From the NCBI RefSeq assembly GCF_000153105.1, contig NZ_CH672376.1, positions 1,252,817 to 1,316,816 of the forward strand: a stretch of 64,000 bases of DNA, written 5' to 3'. Under the pieces are notes generated by a model. It made no database searches. It saw nothing but the letters and a program-made list of their open reading frames with translations, and had not been told where the DNA came from. Every line of letters begins with the position of its first letter. Position 1 is the stretch's first letter. Of the stretch, positions 54,401 through 61,716 are shown piece by piece. The DNA comes from Blastopirellula marina DSM 3645. Its GTDB lineage: Bacteria > Planctomycetota > Planctomycetia > Pirellulales > Pirellulaceae. The position numbers and the translations under genes were made by a program.

Positions 54401-56078
54401 GATTGCGTTGGTGACGGACGCATTAGGAACCATCGCGGCCGATCCGGTGACGCTGGCGTTTGAAGTCGCCAATAGCGATGACTTGGCGATCGCCGATTTT
54501 ACACCGGCGTTTTCAGCGGTTGGAGTTGCGGCGGGGCACATGTTTGTACAGACAGTCGGCGACTTGACCTTTGCCGAGCAAGCGGCCGATCCGTCGGACA
54601 ACGTCGTCGTGTACGGCGAAGTGCGGATGACCGGCGGTGGGACCACTAACAATGCGTTCACCGCATTGGCCGGCGGCACGCTGGACATCGCGGGAGACTC
54701 GATGTTGGTGATGCGTTCGGCGGCCGATTTTTATCTGTTGAACGACGCGAATAACACGTTGACTCCTTTTGTCGGCGGCGGGTTGGCCGACTCGATCGGC
54801 TCGTTGGGCGCCGTCAGTTCGTTTGCAACTTTCGTGGACGTGGATACTCAGCCTGGCTTTATCGAAGTCGGCGAGTTTGGCCCCATCTATCAGCGAACGC
54901 CGCAGAGCCCTGATCCCAACGCATCGACTTCGCAAATCGCCAAAGGGCTTGGCAATGGGCAGTTTCAAGTCAACGCGACGATCACGAAGCTGGGAGATTC
55001 GTCGACGCTGATTGTCGACGGGAAACCGGTCTATGTCGAACAGAACTCGCGCGTCTTGGTCGATTGGGGTGATGGTTCGCAAGACATCTATCTCTTCCAG
55101 GATCCGATCAACGGCGCCCAGACGTTGCAGCATACCTACAACTCTGGTTTTGCGTTGACCGAACAGCGCGCGACGGTGACTATTACTGCATTCAACGATC
55201 CGCAGATCAATCTGTATGACAACGTCGTGGATGCGACGACGTTCCGCGATTTGAACTCGGTCACGGATACCTTTGAAGTCATCATCCCGGTCGGCGTGCA
55301 ATATGCGCCCGAGTCGCCGCCGTTCACGCAGCCTGTCGCTCCCGAAATTGCGCCGGCCGCGCTGTTGCCCGAGACTGTCTTCGCTGTGACGACGAACTCC
55401 ACCTCCAGTTCGGATGGAAGCTCGCTAAATCAAGTCCAAGAAGTCGTAGTCGTGATCGTCAACGCTTTGGATGAAGAGGTCGGGGAACGTGTGGTGCTGC
55501 AAGGTTTCAGCACGATCGAAGAGGTCAAGCAATACATTCAAGAGAGTACGCGCTTTTTGCCTGGCCGATACAAGGTTTCGATTCTGCTGGCCGGGCAACA
55601 AGAGCCGGACGTCTATTACTTTGATAAGGTCGCTGCCGACGCGCCGGATGGCGCTAGCAGCGGAGCCGACGGTGGATTGGAACGGCATGTGCAATCCGCG
55701 TCGCCAGAGCTGCCGGCGGATGCGTCGGCCGAGCAAGTCTGGGCGCTGCAATACGAAAAATGGTTCGACGCCGACGACACTTCACCGGAAGAAGAAAATT
55801 CGCCAGCTGCAGATGACGCTTGGACTCCCGGCCTCTCCGCCGCATGGCAAAGCGAAAAGCTTGCAGAGCCGCGTGACGAACATTCTTCGCTGCGTCGCCG
55901 CTGGATGCTGCCGGGGGGGATTGGCGGCGCGCTGATGATGGCCGCATTCGCACTCAATCCGCAAGCCGATCGTGAGCGAGCCGACGCGGTCGACGAAGCG
56001 CTTGAGCGGGAGACTCAGCAGCCGAGCGAGCCAAAGCAAAGTCTTTCGCGTCGCCGCTGGCGACGACGCGTTCGATAA
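45432..56078 (+). CDS. Giant LEPR-XLL surface protein, 3548 residues
   Basis: The largest gene in the window. A basic N-terminus (MNRKRIFSRWLKRKTRR) leads to the LEPR-XLL motif RFRELEPRVVLNADANL at about 34-50, diagnostic of a class of giant bacterial exported proteins; no ordinary Sec signal is visible. Residues 260-1820 are 70-93-residue beta-rich repeats. Residues 1820-3050 hold looser modules with SGA(T/N)V(E/Q)LG(A/T)LTF. An EF-hand-like DVNGDGS occurs near 1907. Around 3180-3290 is a PKD-like piece (VLVDWGDGSQDIYL, LQHTY). The C-terminus ends in a short hydrophobic helix (GGIGGALMMAAFAL) and an Arg-rich tail, suggesting a membrane anchor. Likely an adhesin or surface-layer protein exported by the upstream HlyD/M50 set. 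No enzyme domain is seen. Confidence 0.88.
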   Translation: MNRKRIFSRWLKRKTRRADGPAPRFFDQFDTKLRFRELEPRVVLNADANLVGDVLQIEVDDANDAVEVRFYDDGGTSYYQVTDGKGFDQKWDASLVAGITVSDTSPGVEDGQQVTLLDDHATLDPSLGKGLITKGVEAVSFQGSAPGDSWTFATEVSITADTHAAQVNQSGADLLTPATTPVSFAAINGAKIDVTLNSTDNEISLLNVSQGGDVKVATADDISLDQVKTQALELVSTKSITNQVNAAVDVTNNASFKGASVTLGDQAGDDLSFGSLTFDGAMVSIAEDADTLLSGKNAATSLDLSSTGKIENAVGTELKVTNNASFAAADGMVNANNQITLGQDGSDAFEFGSLTFNTLDEVKIAEAGDTQLIAASSAGALVLNSTGKIENVVGAELKVTGNASFIAADGLANGNNQITLGQDGSDVFEFGSLTFNTVDAVNIAEIGDTLLSGVSKADSLILDSTGSIQNEMKAELVVAQNAKFVAGSSIALGNETNDLIQLGSLTFVSNFGVSLREDDGTKLRGVSKAATLYLHSTGSITNEANAELKVNFVAQFAADDGDAKNANNQITLGDQADDKFQFASLNFNTVDSVSIAEDSDMLLEATNTAGSLRLASTGKIENKANATLNATGDAVLIAGTDISIGNQSKDLITFGSLNFSGVAVTIQENNDTLLTGKSAATSLDLSSTGKIENAVGTELKVTGNASFLATDSLANANNQITLGQDGSDAFEFGALTFNTLDEVKISESGDTQLINANSAGALVLSSTGKIENAVGTELKVTGNASFIATDSLANGNNQITLGQDGSDAFEFGTLTFNTLDAVKITEISDTTLSGMSTAGSLELKSTGSMTDASMTSIIVTGAATWTAKNAITLADEASNTLQINGLATLKAGASIDIGPAGTANFGLLNFQGDAVTIQEDSDTILSGSSTANSLGLTSSDSITDASGASVVVSGPATFDAGTTINLANEGTDLLQVTGLATFKAVGSIDIGPAGTANFGLLNFQGDVVTIQEDSDTILSGSSTANSLDLTSKDSITDATGASVVVSGSATFDAGTTINLANEAGDILQVNDLATFIAVGSIDIGPAGTANFGLLNFQGDAVTIQEDSDTILSGSSTANSLDLTSEDSITDATGASIVVSGPATFDVGTTINLANEAGDILQVNDLATFIAVGSIDIGPAGIANFGLLNFQGDAVTIQEDSDTILSGSSTANSLGLTSSDSITDASGASVVVSGPATFDAGTTINLANEAGDILQVDDLATFIAVGSIDIGPAGTANFGLLNFQGDVVTIQEDSDTILSGSSTANSLDLTSSDSITDATGASVVVSGPATFDAGTTINLANEGTDLLQVTGLATFKAVGSIDIGPAGTANFGLLNFQGDVVTIQEDSDTILSGSNTANSLDLVSSDSITDATGASIVVSGPATFDASTTIDLANEGTDLLQVNGLATFKAVGSIDIGPAGTANFGLLNFQGDVVTVQEDSDTILSGSSTANSLDLVSSDSITDATGASIVVSGPATFDASTTIDLANEGTDLLQVNGLATFKAVGSIDIGPAGTANFGLLNFQGDVVTIQEDSDTVLSGSSTANSLGLTSSDSIADATGASIVVSGSATFDAGTTINLANEAGDILQVNDLTTFIAAGSIDIGPAGTANFGLLNFQGDAVTIQEDSDTILSGSSTANSLDLTSSDSITDATGASIVVSGPATFDAGTTINLANEAGDILQVDDLATFIAAGSIDIGPAGTANFGLLNFQGDVVTIQEDSDTVLSGSSTANSLDLTSEDSITDATGASIVVSGSATFDAGTTINLANEGTDLLQVDGLATFISSGGQTIDVGVDNGINRGDDSGATVLLGQVTFVSDNGLNVRDSVTIREDSDVEVTGVNLAADLFLAADGSIIQVEDGNPLTADRIDLDVNGDGSVVGDALFEAAVGAVIHLFGDTSANPLGEPVSTFLADNKIAGVEFRAPGGGDLSDIYYRNISTAALFPTLPGTVTGNLRIQFAAADMLIDDDLNVGAQLILEALGTLNSIADMDGVSIVAQDAIIVADGTITLADEANNELKIGAAADDNAFFYSRAGKAIVIGASDANGTASGATVELSSLTFHSSDRMTARGDIVIHETDSTLLASRRFDLDGSPVIFVNRGDSLVLITEGDLTDADSDGSLNGNILRASVDVANSSVMIADGEIHLADQATIMVDGVDLGVYSLGLNDGALDNDIALFVTTAGQDIRVGVSDMLATDSGASVKVDGLTFHTVGGTGSVYLQTDSDTLLANRKFAGTTYENLADNLVLRTTGLIGSAGSDKTSVIGDARFLASGDIKLVNSDADAQLLVGDNAFFQSGGSVTVGVGTSGVNLGTLTFNAKAAVRITETNASGGFVAPAAGMTIIDTNFAGGSTNYASSATLLSDSFIADALATTIEVDTFAALTAATTITLGDNVGDKLVVKGGASFTSTGGEQIDIGVTPTAKLATDRGADSGATVELGALRFESSGGDVTVHEDGGMLLAGTSQADTLVLVANQGDLRDAVETKVTVTDFAEFHAELDVVLADQKTDELTVIGNALFTSGDTNYFATPGVVREISVGVIDVDAASNPNASGRGAESGAMVSLGSVTFFGFANLDAGVHATIREDASMVITHAERREGGGSTEITNFAQTAMLIADNAANNATITDSQIDGVGGTSIEATDYALFQANSHIVLANESADVFSIEGNAYFASQLGDIDLGVLAKSVNALDRGADSGANVQLGTLTFQATLGDVTIHEDSDTTLAQGNPLRGTGSTANSLVLESSGSIDDTAGTSLVVAQRIAAPVAGSAEDQVDGLAILRAGADVHLGDSAGDAIDLRRLSLTVGGDVSITETSASDGGLLLVDGSQTAGTMAIRSDGHLVQINDERTGAAFSMIVADQALLVAGGAIVMTNVDFQQATMQAHGTLQVTPGAALNTTDAANGGLLGRRTTDAISSYLPNSNDDTFAPKGPSTTPDTQTNMDGAYSVVLSDVNSLTIALVTDALGTIAADPVTLAFEVANSDDLAIADFTPAFSAVGVAAGHMFVQTVGDLTFAEQAADPSDNVVVYGEVRMTGGGTTNNAFTALAGGTLDIAGDSMLVMRSAADFYLLNDANNTLTPFVGGGLADSIGSLGAVSSFATFVDVDTQPGFIEVGEFGPIYQRTPQSPDPNASTSQIAKGLGNGQFQVNATITKLGDSSTLIVDGKPVYVEQNSRVLVDWGDGSQDIYLFQDPINGAQTLQHTYNSGFALTEQRATVTITAFNDPQINLYDNVVDATTFRDLNSVTDTFEVIIPVGVQYAPESPPFTQPVAPEIAPAALLPETVFAVTTNSTSSSDGSSLNQVQEVVVVIVNALDEEVGERVVLQGFSTIEEVKQYIQESTRFLPGRYKVSILLAGQQEPDVYYFDKVAADAPDGASSGADGGLERHVQSASPELPADASAEQVWALQYEKWFDADDTSPEEENSPAADDAWTPGLSAAWQSEKLAEPRDEHSSLRRRWMLPGGIGGALMMAAFALNPQADRERADAVDEALERETQQPSEPKQSLSRRRWRRRVR
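46215..48060 (+). repeat. Degenerate 70-79-residue repeats of the giant protein
   Basis: About eight copies of a 70-79-residue unit (210-237 bp). The common pattern is ITLGQDGSDAFEFGSLTFNT, then V.I.E..DT.L, a T-A/G-x-L-x-L-x-STGKIEN block and ELKVTGNASF. Spacing between the best copies is 237 bp (46437 to 46674, 47580 to 47817). Copies range from near-identical to strongly diverged. They share the core of the 93-residue repeats that follow. Confidence 0.85.
48108..50897 (+). repeat. Ten tandem 279-bp repeats (93 residues each) in the giant gene
   Basis: Ten in-register copies of a 279-bp unit. Each encodes SIDIGPAGTANFGLLNFQGD, VTIQEDSDTILSGSSTANSL, TSSDSITDATGAS and TFDAGTTINLANE. Two sub-types alternate in the end of the unit (NEGTDLLQV.GLATFKA and NEAGDILQV.DLATFIA) in the order G A A A G G G A A G. 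Copies 6 and 7 are almost identical over more than 150 bases, indicating recent homogenisation or expansion. Confidence 0.93.
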
Positions 56079-56279
56079 TTCGGACTGAAATGGCGATTTT
56101 CTCGCATCTACCCCCGCGAAATGCCGGTTTTGTTGGTGAATCGAGAGGCTTTGATTTATGATCGAAGGGTAATCGATGCGCGATCGATCCCAGGCCTTGA
56201 TCACGATTTCGCCATCCTTTTTCCTGCCTTACTTCAACCGCTCCAATCGCTTCTTACTTGATTGCCGGAAAGCTAGTTC

Positions 56280-59200
56280 ATGTTTGTCTGCCCGCAATGT
56301 GCCGCCCAGCTGACCGATACTCAGCAGTCGGAAGGACGCTGTCCTGACTGTGGGGTTGCATGGGATGCTGAACCGGCGATCGGCGGAACGATCGATCTGC
56401 CGGATAGCGAAGACCTTGGGCAGACGTACGAATTTGATCTGGTCGACGACAATCCCGACAAATCAAATCCATCCGCAGCTTCTTCGAGCGACGCAACGAC
56501 TCTGGATGGGCGCCAAGGCACGGTCGAAATCGAGACGCCGGATCCCGCGGAAGCGCGCGAAGTGAAGCAGACGATCGATCTGCCCGACGCGGAAGCGGCG
56601 CCGGTTCCGCCGCGCAGTATTCTAGAGTCGCCTGCTTCCGGTGGCGCTGAGTCGTCGCCAACGCATCCGCCCAGCGATGAGGAGTTTGAATTTTCGTTGT
56701 CAAGCGACGCGGAAGAAGTTGAAGAAGCGACGGAAGTGAATCGTACGATCGATCTTCCTCCGCCGAATTCGTCTCCCGGTGATACGATCGATTTGCCTGA
56801 CCATGTGCTTTCGGCGCAAAATACGCTGGATCTTCCGGACGGCGGCGGACCGATTTTCGGACAAACGCTCGATTTGCCCAGCGACGGCGCGGGACGAACG
56901 ATCGACTTGCCGCCTGACTTGGGAATCGGACAGACGGTCGACAGCGTAGGCGCCGACAATTCTGAGTTCGATCTCGCCCTGGGCTCACAGCCGCTTTCGG
57001 CCGATGGCGTCCGTCGATATTGGGACGGCGCAGAAAACCCGGGGGATTCTCCGCTGACGTCGCTCAAGACGGCGACCGTCGCCAAGGGACGCGAACTGGG
57101 CGTTGAAATTCGCGAGCGGATTCTGGCCAAAAATGCACAGCAAGGCGTATCCTCGGACTACGAGTTAATCAACATCCTCGGCGAAGGAGGAATGGGAACC
57201 GTCTACGCAGCCGATCAAAAATCGGTGCGTCGTCGCGTCGCGATCAAGACGCTGAAAAACAAAGGAGGAAAACGGAAAGACGATCGCGCCAAGTTCTTAA
57301 GTGAAGCGGTGCTGACCGGTTTTCTGGATCATCCGAATATTGTGCCGATTCACGAACTGGGACAGACCGGCGACGGCACGCTCTTCTACTCGATGAAGCT
57401 GGTGAGCGGCACGCCCTGGCACGAGGCGATTCGCAACAAGACGGAGCTGGAGAATCTTGAGTATTTAGACCGCGTCTGCGACGCCGTGGCGTTTGCGCAT
57501 TCGCGCGGCGTGATTCACCGCGATCTCAAACCTGAAAACGTGATGCTCGGCGAGTATGGCGAAGTCTTGGTCATGGACTGGGGCTTGGCGGTCGATCTCA
57601 ATCGCGGCGACCATTTCAGCATGGGCGGTACGCCGGCCTACATGGCGCCAGAGATGGTGCGCGGCCCCATCGAAACAATTGGAATCGGCAGCGACATCTA
57701 TTTGCTGGGCGCGATCCTGTATGAGATCGTCACCGGCGCGCCGCCACATGCGGCCAAGACGGTGACCGAGTGCCTGGTCGCGGCGGCCGAAAACAAAATT
57801 ACCCCTGTCGAGTCAAGCAGCACGCTGCTCAAGATCGCACTTCGCGCGATGTCGAGTGAGATCAGTCATCGCCATGTCTCGGTCGCCCAGTTCCAGTCAG
57901 CGATTCGCGAGTATCAGTTCCATTCGCAAAGCTTGGGGATGGCGGCGCGGGCACGCGAAGATCTGGAAGAAGCGCGGACGACGCAAAACTACGAGCAATT
58001 CTCTCGCTCCCTCTTCGGCTTTCAAGATGCGATGGATCTTTGGCCAAAGAACGATGCGGCGATCGTTGGATTTCGCGACGCACGTCGGGCCTACGCCGAA
58101 TGCGCGCTGGCCAAAGCGGACTTTGATCTCGGTTTGCAGCAACTGGACGAGAACGATCCCGAGACGCAAGCGTTATACGCTGCGTTGATTCGGGGACAAA
58201 CTGATCGTCGACTCGCCCAATCGCGAAAACGCTTCGCCCAAGTGTCTGCGATTGCGGCCATGTTGCTGTTGATGGTGGGCGCCGTCGCGTTTGGCGTGGT
58301 CGTCTACGGCAAGAATGCGGCCATCGCCAAAGAACGAGACAATGCCGAAGTGCAACGTCAGCGGGCGGTGAAAAATGAAGAACAGGCCGTCAAGGAGAAA
58401 AACGCCGCAGACGCGGCGAAGAAAGTAGCCGAGAATGAGAGAGCGATCGCCAATGCAGCAAAGTTAACTGCGGAGATGGAAAAAGCGGCCGCGGACAAGG
58501 CGAAGTTGACCGCGGAGAAAGAAAAAGCGGCTGCGGACGTAGCGAGGGAAACGGCTGTGAATGAGAAGGCGCTCGCCGACATAGCCCGCGCCGAAGCCGA
58601 ATTTGCCGCGGTCTTTTCTCGGATAGGTTTGGCCCAGGCCAAAATCGAAGCGAACGATATCGGCCGCGCCATTGAGCTTCTGGAGCAGGTTCCCAAACGC
58701 TTCCGCAATTGGGAGTGGGGCCACCTGTACGATCGATGTCATGCCGACGTGCCGCAGATCGATGCGCTGCGTCCAATCACGGCAGTCGCGTTGTCTCCTC
58801 AAGGAGACCTTTCGGCGGCAGGCGGAACCGATGGAATCGTTTCACTCTACTCCCAAGCGGAAGGAGCGATCGCCCAAAAATCATTGAATCTGCAGGGAGC
58901 GTCGATTACGTCGATCGCCTTCGCTCCGCCTGGAGATTACTTGCTCATCGGTTGCGATGATCCGCAGCAACCCCTGGTCGCTTGGTATCCGGCGAACGAT
59001 GAAAAACAGTCGATCCTCGTGCGAAATATATTTGTCCCCGAGAGAATCGATTCACGTTATCACGTAGAGCGAATTACGTTTCATCCGGAAAGCGGCGTCG
59101 CCTATATCGCCGCGAATGGCTATCTGTTCTCTGTCGCGTCACCAGAAGCGACCGCCAAACCGCTCCGCTATTTCACGGACGGTTTGAATGCGGTGAGCCT

Positions 59201-61538
59201 GTCGTCGGATGGCTCGACGCTGTTGTTGGCCGGCGGGAACGTCCGCCGCGGTCAGATCGAAACGCTTGACCTGGAGACGACCGAGACCTCGGCGGAACTA
59301 GCGCTGCGCGAGATCCCGATCGCCGCCTGTTGGATCGCGCCCGGCATCGCCGCCGTGGCGACCAGCGACGGAGCGATGTCGACCTGGACCGTGGGCGATT
59401 CTGAAGTATTGGAGTTCGATCGGCTGAACTCGCGTGTGAATTCGCTTGACTACAATCCGCAAACCGGCTTGTTGGCGGCGGCGATGGAAGATGGCTCGAT
59501 CTGCGTTTGGAACGTTACCGGCAGCGCCACGCAGCCGACGCGCGGCAAGACGCTGCGGGGGCATTTGGATGTCGTCAGCTCGGCGCGTTGGAGCAAGGAT
59601 GGCAAGACGCTGGTCTCGGGGAGCGTCGATCAACATCTTCGCTTTTGGGACTACGAAGCCTACCGCGATCAGCTGACGATTCAGCATGATCACGGCATCC
59701 TCACGGCCGCTTACTCCAGCGACGGACGTTTGGCCGCGACCGGTGATAGCGGCGGCGTCGTCCGAATTTTTCAGCCAGGCCTGTTGAACGGCGGTGATGT
59801 TTTAGAACTGCATGAAGGCGACTGGCTGGCCGAAAGTCGCGCGACCGAATTTGGCGCTCAGTTTGTCGGTCCGAATCATCTAGTGACCCAAATCGGCGGC
59901 GTCAGCGCCGCGGTCTGGCGACTTGACACGACGGAACAGGTTAGCGCATTTCCAGTGGGGGGCAATTCGGTAGCGATTGCCGCATCGCCCGACGGCGAAC
60001 ATTTTGCGCTGCAAGATGGAGAAGCGTCGCTACTAAGAATTTGCGACTTCTCTGGAAACGAAACGACCATCGCACAACGGGCGAAAGCCTGGGGACTCGA
60101 TTTTTCTCCCAGCGGAAATAAGCTCGCCATCGCAAAATTGGTGATGGCCTCGATCTATTCGACTCAGCCTGCCAGCGAGCCGCTGATTTGGAAGCGCGCG
60201 ATGAACGGCGTGAAGCAAATCGGATTCCTCGAAGAGGACGTCGTCGCCATCGGGAGCGCGAACGGCGCCGGGGGAGGAGTGGCCGTTCTGGAGACGGAGT
60301 CAGGTAGCGAACTAGCCGAGTTCCGCGCCAAAGAGGATGAGTCGTATCAGTTCTTCTGTTTGTCTCCCGATCGCACGATGATCGCCGTACTGCTGCGCCG
60401 CGGCGCAGAAAGCGAACACGTCGTAAGGATTTGGCGTCCCCGGTCTGAAACGATCGCCGAGACCTCGGTTCCGTACGAAGTCCGCTCCGCTGCATTTACG
60501 GCCGAGGGCAATTTGCTTTTGGCCAGCGAACGCGACGTTGCGCTGTGGGACCTCAAGGGAGAACCGCGGTCGATCCCGGGAGTCGCGCAAGCGGCGGCCA
60601 GCAACGGCCGCAAGATCGGCGGCGTGATCAGCTCGCCGACGAGCGACGATGAGTTTGCGATTTACTTCACCAATCGCGATGTCGAAATTTGGAACACGAT
60701 GGCAGGCCGCATTCAGCGGTTGAATTCGGCTCGCTCGGTCATCTACGTTGGGTTTTCTCGTGATGATTCAGAAGTTATCGCCGTTCATAGCGACGGCATG
60801 ATCCGACGCTGGAGCGTCATCGACGGTAAGAAGATCGGCCAATGGACGACCTCGAGCAACGACGTCACCTCGGCGGCGCTAGTGGATGACAAACTGGCGA
60901 TCGCCTGCCGCGACGCAAGCTTGACGATCTTCGATTGGAAGACCGGCAAACCGGTCGCCGAGGGGAAACTTGACTCGGCGGCGCTCGATATGACTTGGGC
61001 GAGTCAGCCGCACGATCAATTGATCGCCGGTTGCGTCGACGGACAACTACGGATCGTCTCTGGCGAGACGGCGCAGCAAGTTGGTGAGCCATTTGGCAAG
61101 CACAACGGCAGCTACTTGGGCGTTGCGATGGACGCTGACAGCAAGCGTTTGGCGGCGGTCAGCAGCGACCGAAAAGTGCGTGTTTGGCTAGAAGTCGACC
61201 TAGCGGCGGGAAAAATAGGGAAACCGCTCACGCACGATGGGCACTCCGCCGAAGTGAATAGCGTCGCCTTTTCAGCGGATGGTCGTCGCCTGGTGACCGG
61301 CAGTTCGGATAGTATGGTCATTGTCTGGTACGTGGATCGTCCTGATAAAGACAAGCTCTCGCTTATGCGAGAGATCATGCCTCTGCGAGGACATCAGAAG
61401 GGGATTAAGGCGATCAAGTTTTCGCCGCAAAAGACCGACTTGATGACAGCCGGCGACGATGGGCGAGCCACGATCTGGTTTGCCGTGGATTGGCAAGAAG
61501 AACAGAATGCTCCGCAGCCGATGACGGAAGAGGAGTAA
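56280..61538 (+). CDS. Ser/Thr protein kinase with zinc ribbon, TIDLP motifs and WD40 repeats
   Basis: A 1752-residue protein. Residues 1-25 form a zinc ribbon (CPQC...CPDC). Residues 37-211 are acidic and contain seven T(I/L)DLP motifs. The kinase domain covers about 293-560: GEGGMGTVY (301), Lys323 in VAIKTLK, HRDLKPEN (Asp415), DWG in place of DFG (433-435), and GTPAYMAPE. A membrane helix at 655-676 is followed by a long Ala/Lys/Glu coiled coil (680-775), then WD40 repeats to the end (for example SVAFSADGRRLVTGSSDSMV). The propeller therefore lies on the other side of the membrane from the kinase. Such kinases are typical of planctomycetes. It follows the giant gene by 200 bp and precedes an FHA gene. 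Signal and substrates are unknown. Confidence 0.9.
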   Translation: MFVCPQCAAQLTDTQQSEGRCPDCGVAWDAEPAIGGTIDLPDSEDLGQTYEFDLVDDNPDKSNPSAASSSDATTLDGRQGTVEIETPDPAEAREVKQTIDLPDAEAAPVPPRSILESPASGGAESSPTHPPSDEEFEFSLSSDAEEVEEATEVNRTIDLPPPNSSPGDTIDLPDHVLSAQNTLDLPDGGGPIFGQTLDLPSDGAGRTIDLPPDLGIGQTVDSVGADNSEFDLALGSQPLSADGVRRYWDGAENPGDSPLTSLKTATVAKGRELGVEIRERILAKNAQQGVSSDYELINILGEGGMGTVYAADQKSVRRRVAIKTLKNKGGKRKDDRAKFLSEAVLTGFLDHPNIVPIHELGQTGDGTLFYSMKLVSGTPWHEAIRNKTELENLEYLDRVCDAVAFAHSRGVIHRDLKPENVMLGEYGEVLVMDWGLAVDLNRGDHFSMGGTPAYMAPEMVRGPIETIGIGSDIYLLGAILYEIVTGAPPHAAKTVTECLVAAAENKITPVESSSTLLKIALRAMSSEISHRHVSVAQFQSAIREYQFHSQSLGMAARAREDLEEARTTQNYEQFSRSLFGFQDAMDLWPKNDAAIVGFRDARRAYAECALAKADFDLGLQQLDENDPETQALYAALIRGQTDRRLAQSRKRFAQVSAIAAMLLLMVGAVAFGVVVYGKNAAIAKERDNAEVQRQRAVKNEEQAVKEKNAADAAKKVAENERAIANAAKLTAEMEKAAADKAKLTAEKEKAAADVARETAVNEKALADIARAEAEFAAVFSRIGLAQAKIEANDIGRAIELLEQVPKRFRNWEWGHLYDRCHADVPQIDALRPITAVALSPQGDLSAAGGTDGIVSLYSQAEGAIAQKSLNLQGASITSIAFAPPGDYLLIGCDDPQQPLVAWYPANDEKQSILVRNIFVPERIDSRYHVERITFHPESGVAYIAANGYLFSVASPEATAKPLRYFTDGLNAVSLSSDGSTLLLAGGNVRRGQIETLDLETTETSAELALREIPIAACWIAPGIAAVATSDGAMSTWTVGDSEVLEFDRLNSRVNSLDYNPQTGLLAAAMEDGSICVWNVTGSATQPTRGKTLRGHLDVVSSARWSKDGKTLVSGSVDQHLRFWDYEAYRDQLTIQHDHGILTAAYSSDGRLAATGDSGGVVRIFQPGLLNGGDVLELHEGDWLAESRATEFGAQFVGPNHLVTQIGGVSAAVWRLDTTEQVSAFPVGGNSVAIAASPDGEHFALQDGEASLLRICDFSGNETTIAQRAKAWGLDFSPSGNKLAIAKLVMASIYSTQPASEPLIWKRAMNGVKQIGFLEEDVVAIGSANGAGGGVAVLETESGSELAEFRAKEDESYQFFCLSPDRTMIAVLLRRGAESEHVVRIWRPRSETIAETSVPYEVRSAAFTAEGNLLLASERDVALWDLKGEPRSIPGVAQAAASNGRKIGGVISSPTSDDEFAIYFTNRDVEIWNTMAGRIQRLNSARSVIYVGFSRDDSEVIAVHSDGMIRRWSVIDGKKIGQWTTSSNDVTSAALVDDKLAIACRDASLTIFDWKTGKPVAEGKLDSAALDMTWASQPHDQLIAGCVDGQLRIVSGETAQQVGEPFGKHNGSYLGVAMDADSKRLAAVSSDRKVRVWLEVDLAAGKIGKPLTHDGHSAEVNSVAFSADGRRLVTGSSDSMVIVWYVDRPDKDKLSLMREIMPLRGHQKGIKAIKFSPQKTDLMTAGDDGRATIWFAVDWQEEQNAPQPMTEEE

Positions 61539-61716
61539 ACGTCATTCGCCTCGGTAAACCGGTGGGGTGATGAGCCCCAAGTTGTGATTGTTTTCCTGCT
61601 TTTTACCACGACTGATGGGTAGGAATTGGGAATAATGGATAACGAGAAGGAGGTCGAATGGATTTTGGCCTTTGCGTTTCGCCTTCCTTTGACTAGCGAA
61701 CCGAGAGAATAAGACC

